Origin: Chrysogorgia sp. JL179-B06
Taxonomy: Eukaryota > Cnidaria > Anthozoa > Scleralcyonacea > Chrysogorgiidae
Direction of reading: 5' to 3'
NCBI GenBank assembly: GCA_035772405.1
Contig: JAYKKM010000307.1
Location: 250,501-314,500 of the forward strand
Length of the DNA: 64,000 nt
This document shows, piece by piece, positions 39,754 to 49,971 of this stretch. The notes under the pieces are model-generated. The model searched no databases and was not told the origin of the DNA. It saw only the letters and a list, made by a program, of their open reading frames with translations. The stretch's first letter is position 1; each line of letters begins with the position of its first letter. The position numbers were made by a program, and so were the translations under genes.

Positions 39754-41529
39754 TCAGCCATGTTTTTATGTTCAAGGGATACTTCATGTTAGGTATTTAC
39801 GATAGCTTGTTTGGTCACGTTTTTATTTTTGCGTTTACTCATGGTTTACTGAATATTGAATTCGGTTTATTGAATGTGATGAATTGAATATTGAATGCCG
39901 TTTATTGAATATTGAATGTGTTTATTGAATATTGCAACAACCGGCAACCATAGAAGAAGGCCGAAAGTTCGTGTTTTTGTTTACAAGATGGTATCCGTAA
40001 TACGAAAATTATATTATTGGGCATCTTCGATTATCCGCTTTTAAAGAGAACTAAGTTAGTTACCATGATAAACTGTACGTATGTTGTAAATAGATCATTT
40101 AACTTTCCTTTAATATATTCTATAGCTTTGGGGTGGTTTATTTCTCAAGAAAACGTTTGCCAAACATAGGCGAAAGTTTGTGTTTTTATTTTGAAAATGG
40201 CGTGTGTATTACGAAAATTATATTTTGGTCATCAACTTTTTTAAAGAAAATTATGTTAGCTATTTATAAAAGACTTTATAAAACACAGCCGTGGGGTTAG
40301 TGTTGGAGAACTCGTTAGGCAGGGGGTTGTAGGACCTTTGTTGTTTTTGGAGTTGGAGTTGGTTACAATCCAATCAACTAGGAGGCTAGTGCGAGGGCAA
40401 CGTATTTCTGTTCCCCGTCCGTCCGATATGACCTTATATGGAATACGTAATGATAAGTATTAAGTACCTATCTGAATGCTGCCAAACAAAAAGACAAACA
40501 CAGGGTTTTGTGACCGTATTCTTGCGTACATACGATGCAGATGGCCTCGAGTATGGCGTATTGGAGCTGTGGCCATGTGCAGTCGATTCAGTCAGACGTC
40601 TAGCTGATCCTGTTGGCAGACGATAACCAAATATCTGTCTATGTTCATCTATATAGTGATAGAAGATCTGAAGATGGAGTCGAATCATCAGTGGTTGAGT
40701 CACCAGTGGTTGTAGATCTACTTGTAACTGCAGTGGTCAATTAACTTCGTTAATGATTTCCATCCAGCGCTCAAGTTTACATGGGAAATCAGTGAAACCT
40801 GTGTATATCGTTATTAGATATTTTGGTATCTATTTTTGTCGATGAGCCATACCTCAAAATCTCTTACTCGTTTTTGTAAATACACATGTCTATAGATACT
40901 AAAAAAACAATGATGGACCTGCAAGAGATATAGCTAAAGGCAAAAATGGCAGCGCTTTTATCACCCTCCAGTTCAAAAATTCGCAGAATGAGAAAAAGAG
41001 CATGTCCCAATTTCATTGCGTTATAACTTCAGAACCGACATATTTACAGCCCATTTCATTAATTATATTAAACTGATGTTTTAAATATTCTCTGTAGATT
41101 ACTTAAGGTCTATTGTTGTCATTGTTTCTATGACGACCAAAATGTTAGTAACAAAGCAAGGTCAAATGAAATATTTTGTTTATGTTCTTTATTGACTTTT
41201 TTGTTTTGTTTCCAGAGGCTGCAGTCATTTCTTAACTATGATCATACTTATTTTCTTTAAAGAACAGTTCTCGTTTTACGCTGTTCAGATGATCAGTAAT
41301 AATACATAACAGTGAAGGAAAACCTTGAAAGTATATGAACAAGAAGTAATAAACTATCTCAAACATGAGCCAGCCTCAGAACCTTATAGTATTCTTATTT
41401 TCTTTAGTTGATAAAAATTGTGTAATGGATATCATAGCTAAGTACATCCTCATCGTCTGAGCAATCTTCTGAAACAGAGTCTTGCACTGTAGAGTTCTCT
41501 TTTTGCCAATTGTTGCAGTCTTGCAGCTT
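39754..41529. other. Non-coding host DNA
   Basis: No gene is visible. A short array of about 19-base units (GTTTATTGAATATTGAAT) lies at 39849-39935. The open frame at 40434-40703 shows no recognisable features. Confidence 0.55.
39849..39935. repeat. Degenerate tandem repeat TTTATTGAATATTGAAT
   Basis: Four to five imperfect copies of a 17-20 base unit in direct orientation. Confidence 0.7.
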
Positions 41530-41752
41530 GCATGTGATGGCACATGTGATGGTGCCTCATTGTGAAGATTGCCTCTTCATGCAGTCTTCGTGCAAACTAC
41601 CAGTCTGGAGTGTGGCACCGAGCTCTTGAACAGCGTCCCAGGATTCCCAAACCAAGTGGTCATGGGTGGTGCAATGAAGATGGGAAACTTGCGATTTGCT
41701 GGATGACAGGATCACCAGCCCCAGATGTCATCATCGAGTTCTTATCTTGACT
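41530..41752 (+). pseudogene. Inverted C-terminal fragment of the 41742-44640 gene
   Basis: The plus strand reads PHCEDCLFMQ and, after a one-base frame change, RANYQSGVWHRALEQ, GHGWCNEDGKLAICWMTGSP and PDVIIEFLS. In this multicopy gene family these motifs follow directly after the FRAKKGEVESGQL segment, which here lies on the opposite strand just to the right. The fragment is therefore the normal C-terminus turned around by an inversion. Confidence 0.7.
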
Positions 41753-44640
41753 GCCAAATTGCTAGTACCATCACATGTAGCTGTCCTGATTCGACCTCTC
41801 CTTTCTTTGCCCTGAACAATTGATACCGTAGCTCGTTTACAGTGGTTAACTTACAGGTAAACTCTTGAAGCACGTCTAAGAGCTCTCTTGTCATTGACCA
41901 TTCTTTACCCAGCTTGGTAAATGCTTCTTGGTACATCCTGTTCTTCTGCATTAGCTTCAAAGCACTGATCTTGCCTTTTCCTCCAAAAGCACTTACTTTG
42001 TTACATCCTGTGAAAGAATGCATTCCAGGAAGTGCACTGCACACGTCGTGACCAACAGCAGCAGCGACCTTCTGTACATCAACAAATCTTTCTCTGTTCT
42101 TGGTGCCACACTTTATGTACATCTGACAAGCAAATTACGGATGAATGAAAAGCAAATGATAAGCACATCTGTGTCTTCAGATGCAATGATGATGGAACTA
42201 GACTCTTCTGCTGTGTGTTTTGCATGTAGTAACATGCTGGTGTCTGCCTCCTCCTGTGTAGTGAACAAAGTGTCAACTTCACTTGAAGTGTCATTTGTCA
42301 GTTTGAAGCATTTACCTTCACATGTAACGTACATGACTTTGTCTTGGAGCTTTGATCTTAATGCTTGTTTTTTCCAGTCTTGGGCCAGGAACTTGATTAA
42401 GTTGGTTTTACTTTTGGATGACGACAAAAGATGCCTCCACTGCTTTACCTTGTAGCCAGCGACAATGTTGCCAAAGAGAAGACCACTGTCTGACCAACGG
42501 TTGACTCGCTCGGCATTCTTTATGGACACATCCGTGTAGACATCAAATACCACGTCTATGCGATAGCTTCCTGACCCAGCACGTAACGCTGACATGAAAA
42601 GTGCCTCTGAAAGTTCACCAAAAGTCTTATTATCGCTGTGAGCTTTTTGGATAAGGCTGATGGTTGAGGAATGACTTCTGGGGTAGCTTTGGTTGTTTTC
42701 TTCAGGGTACCATCACAGTTGAACATGTGGCCAAATAACTTGTCAGATTTGAGAATAGCGTCCTTGTTGGTACCTTTAACTACTCTTGCTTTGTTCACAT
42801 CAGAAAATGTTTTTAATTTCTGCTTTGGAAGTGGATCATGAAAAGCCTTCTTTCTGCTTTCAATTCGATCCTCTTGAAAGTGCTTGTATGCTGTGTCTCC
42901 AATTTGCTTGGCTGTCAGAAGATCACTTGCAACATCAGAAGGGGCAGCAGTACCTGTTGAAAGGCTGATCAGCTCAGTCGGGTCGCAACTAAATGGATTA
43001 ATCCATTCATTTTCCATCAAATCAACAAGTGATTGTACATCTACTTCATCCTTTCGAATACGAGATGATTCTAAGTCATGATGGCTGACACCAGGTGGGC
43101 TGATATCAGTCCGTTCCCGCAGTTGTTTCATGCAAGTACTTCTATACTCTGCTGTGAGATAATAGCAGCTCGATGCCCCCGGCTTGAGGCTGAATCCCTT
43201 CGTTCCTCCAGCGGTTTGTGTGTCCTTGTTAACCGTTTCTTCAATGGTTTAGTCCACCAGAATCCTTCCAAAGGGATTCTTTTTGCCGATTTGCACAGAA
43301 AATCCTCCATTATCAAGCTGGTCATGGACATCTGGATGATCAATTGAGAGACTGGTCATTTCGGTATAGTAAACGGAGAGATAACGACTGTAATTGATTC
43401 TGTCGTACGCAAAACACCATGGCAGAACAGCACTCGTGGCATACAGATGAAGTAGCCAGTTTCCTTCTCTTGAAGATCTAATCATATGAAGAAGTGTCTC
43501 GACCATGTCAATGTACATTGTACAATATCCAAAATTGTGCTAAAGGCCCCGCCTCAGATCTCAGGAATGAAATATATTGCTGGAAGAGATCAAACAAATG
43601 GACAAAATGTGGATTGAGAAGAATCATCTAGGTTTTCTTGGGTGGCTGACTGATTAAGATTGGTAACCAATGATCGTGTGTCATCTAACAAGGACTGCAA
43701 CTCGGCTCCATGGTTCCTTTCAAACCAATCGAGGAAACTTTTCCAAGCTAGTCTGTGAAGTGCGTCGTAGACTAGTTTGTGTGAAGGCGTATCCCTCGAT
43801 TGTACTGTTTGCCATTCAAAACTCGATCTACTGAACCTTCTGCGATAACTTCGGACTCAACAGCCAGATCACGTAGTCCTGCATCAAGAAACCGTTTCCC
43901 AATAATTCCTAAGAAGTTGAAAATCGTGTGAAATACGCCCATCAGTACAATTGGTTGAAACTTGTCTGGGTGATTCCATGTGATGTCTGCTGCCTTTGCG
44001 TACAATGCTTGGTAAAAACGTATACAATTTCCTTTACATCAACATATTCTTTGATCTTGAACTTGTTAAGACTTCATTCACTGTGCTCATTGCTGTTGCC
44101 GGTGCGCTGATAGTCGGAAGATAACCTACTGTGTCCTGGTTGACTTGGGTTTGATCTCTCGTCAGGATGTTGAAGCCAGTCCACCCACAAACGTTTCTCT
44201 CGGTGGTGTTGATTTGTCGTGCCATACACCAAGTCAAGTTCTTCATCTGTGCTGTTTTGACGGCAGCACTACAATCAATTGGCAGAGGTTTAATTGCTGG
44301 TGGACTAATTAACTCTACTTGGCCTATGTTTCTCTTCTTTTGTCTAGGCATCGTGACAGCAGGTGTTGGGCATGCTTCAACTGTATGTACCATTGGCTGA
44401 ACCACTATACCATTCACATGGTGAGATGTTCCACCTCCACTCAGTGTTTCCTCCAGTCGATCAATATTATCGAACGCTAATGTTGTAGGGACACCAGGAT
44501 AGATATTTGATGGTAAGATGAGACCCATTTCGTCACCACTTTGAAGCTTTTGTAGGCATAGTTCAGTTTCTATTTCCTCCAGTTTTGAATATGAAACACC
44601 ATGGCCCAACCGGTTTAACAGCTTGATCACTTCCAGTAAG
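41742..44640 (-). pseudogene. Multicopy invertebrate gene of unknown function, decayed
   Basis: Minus-strand segments from 5' to 3' are: 44630-44034 (LTWCMARQINTTERNVCGWTGFN), 44005-43772 (DITWNHPDKFQPIVLMGVFH, IGKRFLDAGLRDL), 43518-43249 (SREGNWLLHLYATSA, PWCFAYDRINYSRYL), 43131-42556, 42595-42113 (RIDVVFDVYTDVSIKNAER, EEADTSMLLHA, IIIASEDTDVL) and 42122-41742 (KCGTKNRERFVDV, ALPGMHSFTGCNKVSAFGGKG). The family is common and repetitive in cnidarians, molluscs and related animals, with a nuclease-like EDTD core. Damage includes an in-frame stop at 43249, frameshifts near 42600 and 42120, and the loss of its C-terminus to an inversion at 41750-41780. Confidence 0.7.
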
Positions 44641-44690
44641 TGTTTTTACAGCCCATGGAAGTAAGATACGGCAAACAGGCAGTCCTGGTA

Positions 44691-44947
44691 AGTAGAGGGA
44701 ATATGGGGCTACTGACTTATTTTTGGGAAAAACGTGGAAAATAAGTCAGAAAAATCCTCTTCTGACTTATTTTTGGGAAAAATGTGGAAAATAAGTCAGA
44801 AAAATCCTCTTCTGACTTATTTTCCCCACCATTTCCCCACCATTTCCCCACCACATCCCCCCACCTCAACCGCTCCAAACCACTTTCATAAAAATCAAAA
44901 CCAGATTTTGGTTTTGAGTTTTTTTTTTAGTTTAGTAGAACCAACTC
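44691..44947. repeat. Presumed left TIR of Polinton-2 with internal hairpin repeats
   Basis: A 50-base unit is repeated at 44712-44761 and 44762-44811 with a partial third copy. Each unit contains CTGACTTATTTT and its inverted partner AAAATAAGTCAG, so each can form a 12-base-pair stem. Three TTTCCCCACCA units follow at 44821-44853. The hairpins lie 3' of the 44948 gene and may form its mRNA end. The inner limit of the TIR is unknown because the partner lies outside the window. Confidence 0.65.
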
Positions 44948-45787
44948 TCACCCATACCTCACCTCGTTAATACACATCGTACCCTCGTAGCCTCCCGACG
45001 ACGAGCTCATCGAGAAACTTCCTCTTGTTCTTATTATTCTAGACACCGCACTAGCACCAATCGACCAACCAGGCTGGTACAACACGTGCTTTTTTGTTCC
45101 ACGCTGTTCCAAAAGTTTTTTAATGCTACTGTATAGTTCGTAGTGAGACAGCTCGTTGTTTTTCCATATTGTACATAACACTGTCTTACTGTTACCCCGT
45201 TTAACACCGTGATCGTGAGCTAGTACATACTTGAAAACACCTTCTAGTCCGTGCGCTAGCGCTGGTGATAGTATAGGTTTTATAGCTTCCATAAAGTTGA
45301 GGCAGTCTTGAATGCCTTGTGTGTTCCACGCACCGTAGGTTGGCGCAAGTTCTCTTTCTCCAGCGTCCTTTCTACATGGTCGTGTGTTCCTATCCACTCT
45401 CCAGTCGTCCCAGTCCCCTCGTCGACCAAGTTCTATTTTTGGGTTGTGTCTTAGTTGTTCTAACGTGGACATCACGTCATGTGGTAGTTTGTGAAATCTC
45501 TTCTCGTCAATAGTGAAGGTTTTACCCACAACGCGTGGTCCCTCCTTCACGAGTAGTTTTAGAGAGTCCAGTCTCTCCGCGAGTGACTCTGTGTCGTAGT
45601 GCTCTGCATATTTGAGTGCAGTCCTAAGTGACTTTCTCGTGTGGTGTGTTCCAGTCGCTTGCTCTTGTAACTCGTCGACTTCGGTTCCGAACACCTCGTT
45701 GGTCATAACTTTATACATTACACGAATCCAATACGTGTTCCATCTCTCTTGCATTTGCTTATTCTGTTTTTTGTTGTAGTCTAACAT
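44948..45787 (-). CDS. Unrecognised Polinton-2 protein
   Basis: 279 residues from the ATG at 45787 (MLDYNKKQNKQM); the frame is open to 45856 only through a TTG codon and would overlap the divergent gene. It is mixed charged, with GRRGDWDDWRVDRNTRPCRK in the middle and a compact C-terminal part (GLEGVFKYVLAHDHGVKRG). I see no known domain and no counterpart in Polinton-1. It is the one long Polinton-2 gene without AATAAA before its start; the leader reads ATTACAAAATATG. Confidence 0.6.
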   Translation of the reverse strand: MLDYNKKQNKQMQERWNTYWIRVMYKVMTNEVFGTEVDELQEQATGTHHTRKSLRTALKYAEHYDTESLAERLDSLKLLVKEGPRVVGKTFTIDEKRFHKLPHDVMSTLEQLRHNPKIELGRRGDWDDWRVDRNTRPCRKDAGERELAPTYGAWNTQGIQDCLNFMEAIKPILSPALAHGLEGVFKYVLAHDHGVKRGNSKTVLCTIWKNNELSHYELYSSIKKLLEQRGTKKHVLYQPGWSIGASAVSRIIRTRGSFSMSSSSGGYEGTMCINEVRYG

Positions 45788-45836
45788 ATTTTGTAATATT
45801 GCTCTCACAGGTCGCTCGTGAGATCGATTCAATAAA

Positions 45837-46109
45837 ATGGGATGTCTATCTAGCAAAGCAACTAGAACTCAACCAGTCCAAACTGGTGACCGACCGAAGG
45901 CTGACGCGAGGCTAACGCAACCACCACGTAACATGACTACGAACACACATCGACGAGTGAAACTCGGCTTGAAGTTCGGGAGAGAGGATGGTAACGTCGA
46001 ACTTGACGTCCTAGCTGGTTACGAACATCACACTGATAGAAAGTTTGTGGAGTTACCAGCTTCGACTAGTGTTACCCCGCCAACACCACCAGTGTTACCA
46101 ATAGAGTGA
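45837..46109 (+). CDS. Small protein with myristoylation/palmitoylation signal
   Basis: 90 residues starting MGCLSSK: Gly2 with Ser6 fits N-myristoylation and Cys3 can be palmitoylated. The core KFGREDGNVELDVLAGYEH and LPAS aligns with the 69-residue protein at 14468-14677. The C-terminus is proline-rich (TPPTPPVLP). The start is embedded in CAATAAAATG. It is expected at the cytoplasmic face of membranes; role unknown. Confidence 0.7.
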   Translation: MGCLSSKATRTQPVQTGDRPKADARLTQPPRNMTTNTHRRVKLGLKFGREDGNVELDVLAGYEHHTDRKFVELPASTSVTPPTPPVLPIE

Positions 46110-46200
46110 GGGTTCACGTACGGTAAACTCGTCGAGACTTCATGCGCTGTGAGCGCACGAAGTATTGCATCCGACGTGTTTTTTACACGAGTGCGTCTTA

Positions 46201-46226
46201 TTTCGTAATCTCGAGAGATTACGAAA
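46201..46226. terminator. Perfect 12-bp hairpin between convergent genes
   Basis: TTTCGTAATCTC pairs with GAGATTACGAAA around GA. It lies between the stop codons of the 45837 and 46233 genes, so it could act for both strands. Confidence 0.65.
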
Positions 46227-46232
46227 AACAAC

Positions 46233-46913
46233 TTATTGACTAATCCACTCGGGTGCGAAGCACCAGTCTAAATATTTAACGTAATTTTCTCTCCACACCT
46301 CGTCCTTTTCTCGCAACTCGTAGTCGTGTTGTAGTTTAGCTCTTCTAATAATTTGTCTCTCATCGTAACCTCTGACGTACTTAGCTACGTGATCACCTTG
46401 TTCTTCGTGATACGAGTCCCATTTGTTGTAGTGTGCGGTACACTCGTCTGCGTTGGACTTGTCGATGTTTCTCCATTCCCATTCTTCGTAGTTCTCGCAA
46501 TCCTCACATCGACGCTTGCGCTGAGAGTCCAACACTTCACACTTCCCACAACTTAGCTTGTCTCTGGCTAGACGATAGAACTCGTACACACCATTCTTTC
46601 TAGGAACTCTAAGTCCGTCAGTGGGCAGACCACGACGAGCTAGTAATTCGAATAACATATATTGTAAGTTGGAAGATGTTTTCCCTTTACACGCAGATTC
46701 TATAATTCTAAAGTCTCTCTTTAGGTCTCCAACACGAGAGGCTATGTTTGTCTTTTTGTTCACTCTTTTGATTAGATTGTTGAAGCTCTTAGTTCGAGCG
46801 TTGTCCTCGAGGGTTGGTTCTGTTCTTGAGACCAAGTGATCAGTCTCTAGTCCACATGACGTGCAAAATATTGAACCAAGAATTTCGGCTAGCTGTTCGT
46901 GACTACAAGACAT
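46233..46913 (-). CDS. Cysteine-rich protein, possible zinc-ribbon regulator
   Basis: 226 residues. The N-terminus C-x-H-x11-C-x2-C (CSHEQLAEILGSIFCTSCG) can form a zinc ribbon like those of TFIIB-type or viral transcription factors. A second cysteine cluster, CGKC...CEDC, lies near residues 122-139. The C-terminal part is rich in charged and aromatic residues. By position it is not the counterpart of the Polinton-1 zinc protein at 10249, but both could serve as transcription factors. ATG is preceded by AATAAAGTC. Confidence 0.55.
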   Translation of the reverse strand: MSCSHEQLAEILGSIFCTSCGLETDHLVSRTEPTLEDNARTKSFNNLIKRVNKKTNIASRVGDLKRDFRIIESACKGKTSSNLQYMLFELLARRGLPTDGLRVPRKNGVYEFYRLARDKLSCGKCEVLDSQRKRRCEDCENYEEWEWRNIDKSNADECTAHYNKWDSYHEEQGDHVAKYVRGYDERQIIRRAKLQHDYELREKDEVWRENYVKYLDWCFAPEWISQ

Positions 46914-46949
46914 GACTTTATTATGCGTTAGTGTGAGAATGTTAAAAAT

Positions 46950-46971
46950 TCATATATCAAATGATATATGA
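46950..46971. terminator. Perfect 10-bp hairpin 3' of the 46985 gene
   Basis: TCATATATCA pairs with TGATATATGA around AA, 14 bases after the stop codon of the minus-strand 46985-47290 gene. Confidence 0.6.
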
Positions 46972-46984
46972 GTTATTCATGATT

Positions 46985-47290
46985 TTAGTCTGTCTCAAAC
47001 CCAGAGTCGTAGTTGTGGTCTAGATAGATCTCGTAGTCCTCATCGTCTAGTAGAGCTAGTAAAAAGTAATATATCTCACGAGGTGACTTGTCATGGTGAT
47101 CTATGATCGCTCTTAGTAGCGAGTCGAGAGTGAGTAGACCGTCTCTCGTCGTGTAGTTCTTGTGTAGTTCTAGTTCTATGTCCGCGTCGATGTGGTGTGA
47201 TTGTACACATGGCTCGAATAGTTGAACTAGTTCTAGTAGAACTCTATCGGCGTTTGTCCAAATTTCGTGAACTAGTCCAAATATGTTCAT
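46985..47290 (-). CDS. Small acidic protein
   Basis: 101 residues, strongly acidic at the C-terminus (LLDDEDYEIYLDH then NYDSGFETD). It is predicted to be mostly helical. No known domain and no Polinton-1 counterpart. The start codon lies in TTAATAAATG, and a hairpin follows the stop, which together support a real gene. Confidence 0.6.
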   Translation of the reverse strand: MNIFGLVHEIWTNADRVLLELVQLFEPCVQSHHIDADIELELHKNYTTRDGLLTLDSLLRAIIDHHDKSPREIYYFLLALLDDEDYEIYLDHNYDSGFETD

Positions 47291-47327
47291 TTATTAATGA
47301 TATGTTTAAATCATACTTATGTATCGA

Positions 47328-47858
47328 TTACTCACTCGCTGGCGACTCCTCTTCCTCCTGCGGTCTCGCCTGCGGTCTCGCCTGCGGTCTCGCCTGCGGT
47401 TTGTCATGCTTGGTGTGACTATACATGTGCTTTCCGACTGTGAGTCCTCCCGTGAGTAGTCCCAGGAACGGGATGATTGGAGTCAACTTTGACATTAGTC
47501 TTTTCAAGTCCTTGTTGAGATACGGGTCTCTTTTCAACTCCTTCTCCAATTCTTTGGGTTCTTCAACCGCGTCGAGTCCTCCCATCACCATCGCGAATTT
47601 GGCTAGAAACATATCGCATAGAAATACAGTACTCCTCTCTCGAATTTCGGCTTCGTACTCCGCGTACATTTTCAAGATGGATTTCGCGTTCGCTTTCCTA
47701 ATACACGCTTCGGATTTTTTGATCTCTCCGTCGCTCGCTAAGAGTAGTAGCTCCTCTCGCTTCTTCTCAACCTCTTTCGCGTGGTCTTCTGGACTACGTT
47801 CTGGATTCGTCGCAGACTCTGGTTCTTCTCTCGCAAAGTCTTCTTCGTTAGAGTTCAT
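47328..47858 (-). CDS. Conserved helical protein with C-terminal membrane segment and PQAR repeats
   Basis: 176 residues; homologue of 24022-24543. Shared features are LASDGEIKKSEACIRKA, a DAVEEPKELEKEL-KRDP segment and the hydrophobic PFLGLLTGG helix. Three to four tandem PQAR units (12-base DNA repeats at about 47360-47403) and an acidic tail follow the helix. It overlaps the upstream ATPase gene by 11 bases. Start context ATAATAAATG. A virion or membrane role is likely; exact function unknown. Confidence 0.7.
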   Translation of the reverse strand: MNSNEEDFAREEPESATNPERSPEDHAKEVEKKREELLLLASDGEIKKSEACIRKANAKSILKMYAEYEAEIRERSTVFLCDMFLAKFAMVMGGLDAVEEPKELEKELKRDPYLNKDLKRLMSKLTPIIPFLGLLTGGLTVGKHMYSHTKHDKPQARPQARPQARPQEEEESPASE

Positions 47859-48465
47859 TTATTATAGGGGTGATAACTTTGTATCCGTATGGTCGTCTGA
47901 GATTAATCTCTAGACGAGAGTAGTCCACGCTTTTCAACCCCTCGTCGATACGTGCGAGGTCTTTTTTCGTAACACCTTTCATGAAGTGTTTGGCGAGTGT
48001 CTCCGTGTCTATACCACTCGTGTTGTAGAAACTTACTAGTTTTGAGATGTTGTCACGATAGGGTTTGGCTATGCTAGTGAGTTGTTGTGTGAGAACAATA
48101 GTTGACAGTCCGTAATGTCGACCAGAGAAGCCTAGTTTTACGAGTTCGCTAGTTCTATTTTTCATGTCGTTACTATTCGCACAGTCGTCTAGAATTATTA
48201 GCGTATTCGTGTCTGTGTATGTGAGAACGACGAGTTTCAGCGTCTCGTCTACTTTGTCGTGACCAACAGGTAAACATATGAGATCTTCGTCGTGGAAGTA
48301 TTTCCACTCTCGATACGTCGTGTTTCTCAAGATGGTTGGACAGAGGAGCACTATGAAGTCGAACACGCCTTTAAATTTGTTCTCTAACATATCTAGGAGG
48401 TAATACGTCTTTCCACATCCAGTTGGTCCGACGATCATCATATGGAATGGAGCGTAGTTTGTCAT
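47848..48465 (-). CDS. Genome-packaging ATPase (FtsK/HerA, A32-like)
   Basis: 205 residues. Walker A GPTGCGKT (13-20), Walker B LIILDDCAN, and the LTQQLTSIAKPYRDNISKL segment match the Polinton-1 enzyme. It drives DNA into the capsid. It follows the major capsid gene by about 60 bases, as in Polinton-1. Start context AATAAATAAAATG. Confidence 0.9.
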   Translation of the reverse strand: MTNYAPFHMMIVGPTGCGKTYYLLDMLENKFKGVFDFIVLLCPTILRNTTYREWKYFHDEDLICLPVGHDKVDETLKLVVLTYTDTNTLIILDDCANSNDMKNRTSELVKLGFSGRHYGLSTIVLTQQLTSIAKPYRDNISKLVSFYNTSGIDTETLAKHFMKGVTKKDLARIDEGLKSVDYSRLEINLRRPYGYKVITPIINEL

Positions 48466-48527
48466 TTTATTTATTTTTTTTCTTGTGTTGGTGACATAAG
48501 AAAAATTATGATGTGATCTAGTCTAGT

Positions 48528-49754
48528 CTAGTAGTTAATGCTCTGCAAGTTACCAGATGTGATGTTAAGTAGCGCGTCTGACAGCACAAAGATGTGACAG
48601 ATCAGATCGGTAGTAGTCACACGTTTTGTGATCTCTAGCAAGATCCCAGATTGGGTGTTCATAATTTTCTTACCGGATCCGTGGACGGCTTGGTCTCGCG
48701 TGCTTCGCAAGTCTATGGCTAGCGCGAAGCTGTCCTTGAAGAACTCTCGGTGTGTCACGCTCTGATCAGTTTGACCAAAGAGTCGCTCAGCTTCAGAGTA
48801 GTAGCGAGATTTCGGGATCCCTTGACTGTATATCTCGTTGGGGACACCCTCGATAGTCACTTTCACGCTGTCGATGTTAGGGTACACGAACTCTTCAGAG
48901 TCGGTGATCGCGGCTTTTGTGAACAGTAACACCACGGCCTTCATACTTTTTCGAGGGAGGTTGATGTTCTCGTTAACCAGCGTCTCTCCTTTTCCCCATG
49001 GACTGTTCTTCATCAGTGTGATATGTTCGTATGGGAGTGACTTACCAACCATGTAGAGACTTGTGATCTCACTTGCAAGATCAACATTATCGATGGTCTC
49101 GTACTCCAACTCCATGTTTTCGAGTGAGTAACCACCAACAGCACTACCAGATTGCGCGACCATGATGTCGGCGGCTGCTGGTAGTTTGATTAAAAACTGA
49201 AGGTTGTTACTCATATTGTACGGAGCGTATAGTCCAGAGTCACCGAGGATCTTGTCCAGCGAGATCTTTTGTTTCGTTCCAAACACACTATACACGAGTG
49301 CGTCGGATAGCTTGGCTGCGTCTCCACTTGCGGCTCCACTGTCGTCTTTCGAGACGAGTTTTCGCAAGTTCTCTCCGGCGACACCGAATTCCATCATTTC
49401 TTCACGTTGGATGGACGTCTTCCACAAATCTTTGTAGACCTCGATGGTGGACTCGCCTGTGTTATCGTAGGCGACTTCACCTGCCATCTTGATGGTTAGT
49501 TGACTCTGTAACAGCTTGGACAAGTTGTTCAAAAACCAACTCTTAGCGTTAACGTTCTTAAAGTCAAATAGGATATTCAAGCTTCCCGGGACCAAACAAG
49601 AGTCTGGTTTTAGTTTTGGGATGTTAATGTAGATGGTTTCGTTGGGATTGGCCTTGTTAGGGTTCATCGTCACGACGTGTCGAGTACGAGGTCCTTTGAT
49701 AGAGCTCATGCTCGTCTTTTTCGCGTGAGGTGATAAGTCTTTGGTACTTGTCAT
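48528..49754 (-). CDS. mcp: Major capsid protein (double jelly roll)
   Basis: 408 residues, collinear over its full length with 22165-23403, for example KGPRTRHVVTMN, CLVPGSLNILFDFKNVNAKS, KDDSGAASG, ADIMVAQSGSAVGGYS, ENINLPRKSMKAVVLLFT and EGVPNEIYSQGIPKS. The high conservation over the whole length supports the capsid assignment. Start context TTATAATAAATG. Confidence 0.85.
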   Translation of the reverse strand: MTSTKDLSPHAKKTSMSSIKGPRTRHVVTMNPNKANPNETIYINIPKLKPDSCLVPGSLNILFDFKNVNAKSWFLNNLSKLLQSQLTIKMAGEVAYDNTGESTIEVYKDLWKTSIQREEMMEFGVAGENLRKLVSKDDSGAASGDAAKLSDALVYSVFGTKQKISLDKILGDSGLYAPYNMSNNLQFLIKLPAAADIMVAQSGSAVGGYSLENMELEYETIDNVDLASEITSLYMVGKSLPYEHITLMKNSPWGKGETLVNENINLPRKSMKAVVLLFTKAAITDSEEFVYPNIDSVKVTIEGVPNEIYSQGIPKSRYYSEAERLFGQTDQSVTHREFFKDSFALAIDLRSTRDQAVHGSGKKIMNTQSGILLEITKRVTTTDLICHIFVLSDALLNITSGNLQSINY

Positions 49755-49774
49755 TTATTATAACGCGATAAAAT

Positions 49775-49800
49775 TTTCGTAACTACGTATAGTTACGAAA
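49775..49800. terminator. Perfect 11-bp hairpin 3' of the 49811 gene
   Basis: TTTCGTAACTA pairs with TAGTTACGAAA around CGTA, 10 bases after the stop of the small minus-strand gene and upstream of the capsid start. The same stem sequence recurs at 57295-57320. Confidence 0.65.
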
Positions 49801-49810
49801 GATTAGAGTT

Positions 49811-49966
49811 TTAGTGGGTCGTGTCTATTCCCTCGTTGTCTGACAGTAAGATCTCTTCGAACTCGTCGTCTTTGGTTACGGTAGGTCTCTTTCTCACTAC
49901 GACGTTATAGGTTTTTCGAGGGGTGAAATAATTTTTCAAATGTCTGAGCAAGTGAGAGTAGCACAT
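49811..49966 (-). CDS. Short protein with basic N-terminal and acidic C-terminal half
   Basis: A 51-residue frame beginning MCYSHLLRHLKNYFTPRKTY and ending in a DDEFEEILLSDNEG stretch. The ATG lies in GATAAATAAAATG and the stop is followed by a perfect hairpin, both hallmarks of Polinton-2 genes. The first half (L-x-R-x-L-x-N-Y-F-x-x-R-K) faintly recalls the basic 46-residue protein of Polinton-1. Function unknown. Confidence 0.6.
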   Translation of the reverse strand: MCYSHLLRHLKNYFTPRKTYNVVVRKRPTVTKDDEFEEILLSDNEGIDTTH

Positions 49967-49971
49967 TTTAT

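Noticed and set aside
40434..40703. 89-residue minus-strand frame
   Set aside because: No conserved motif, no splice context, and flanked by non-coding sequence.
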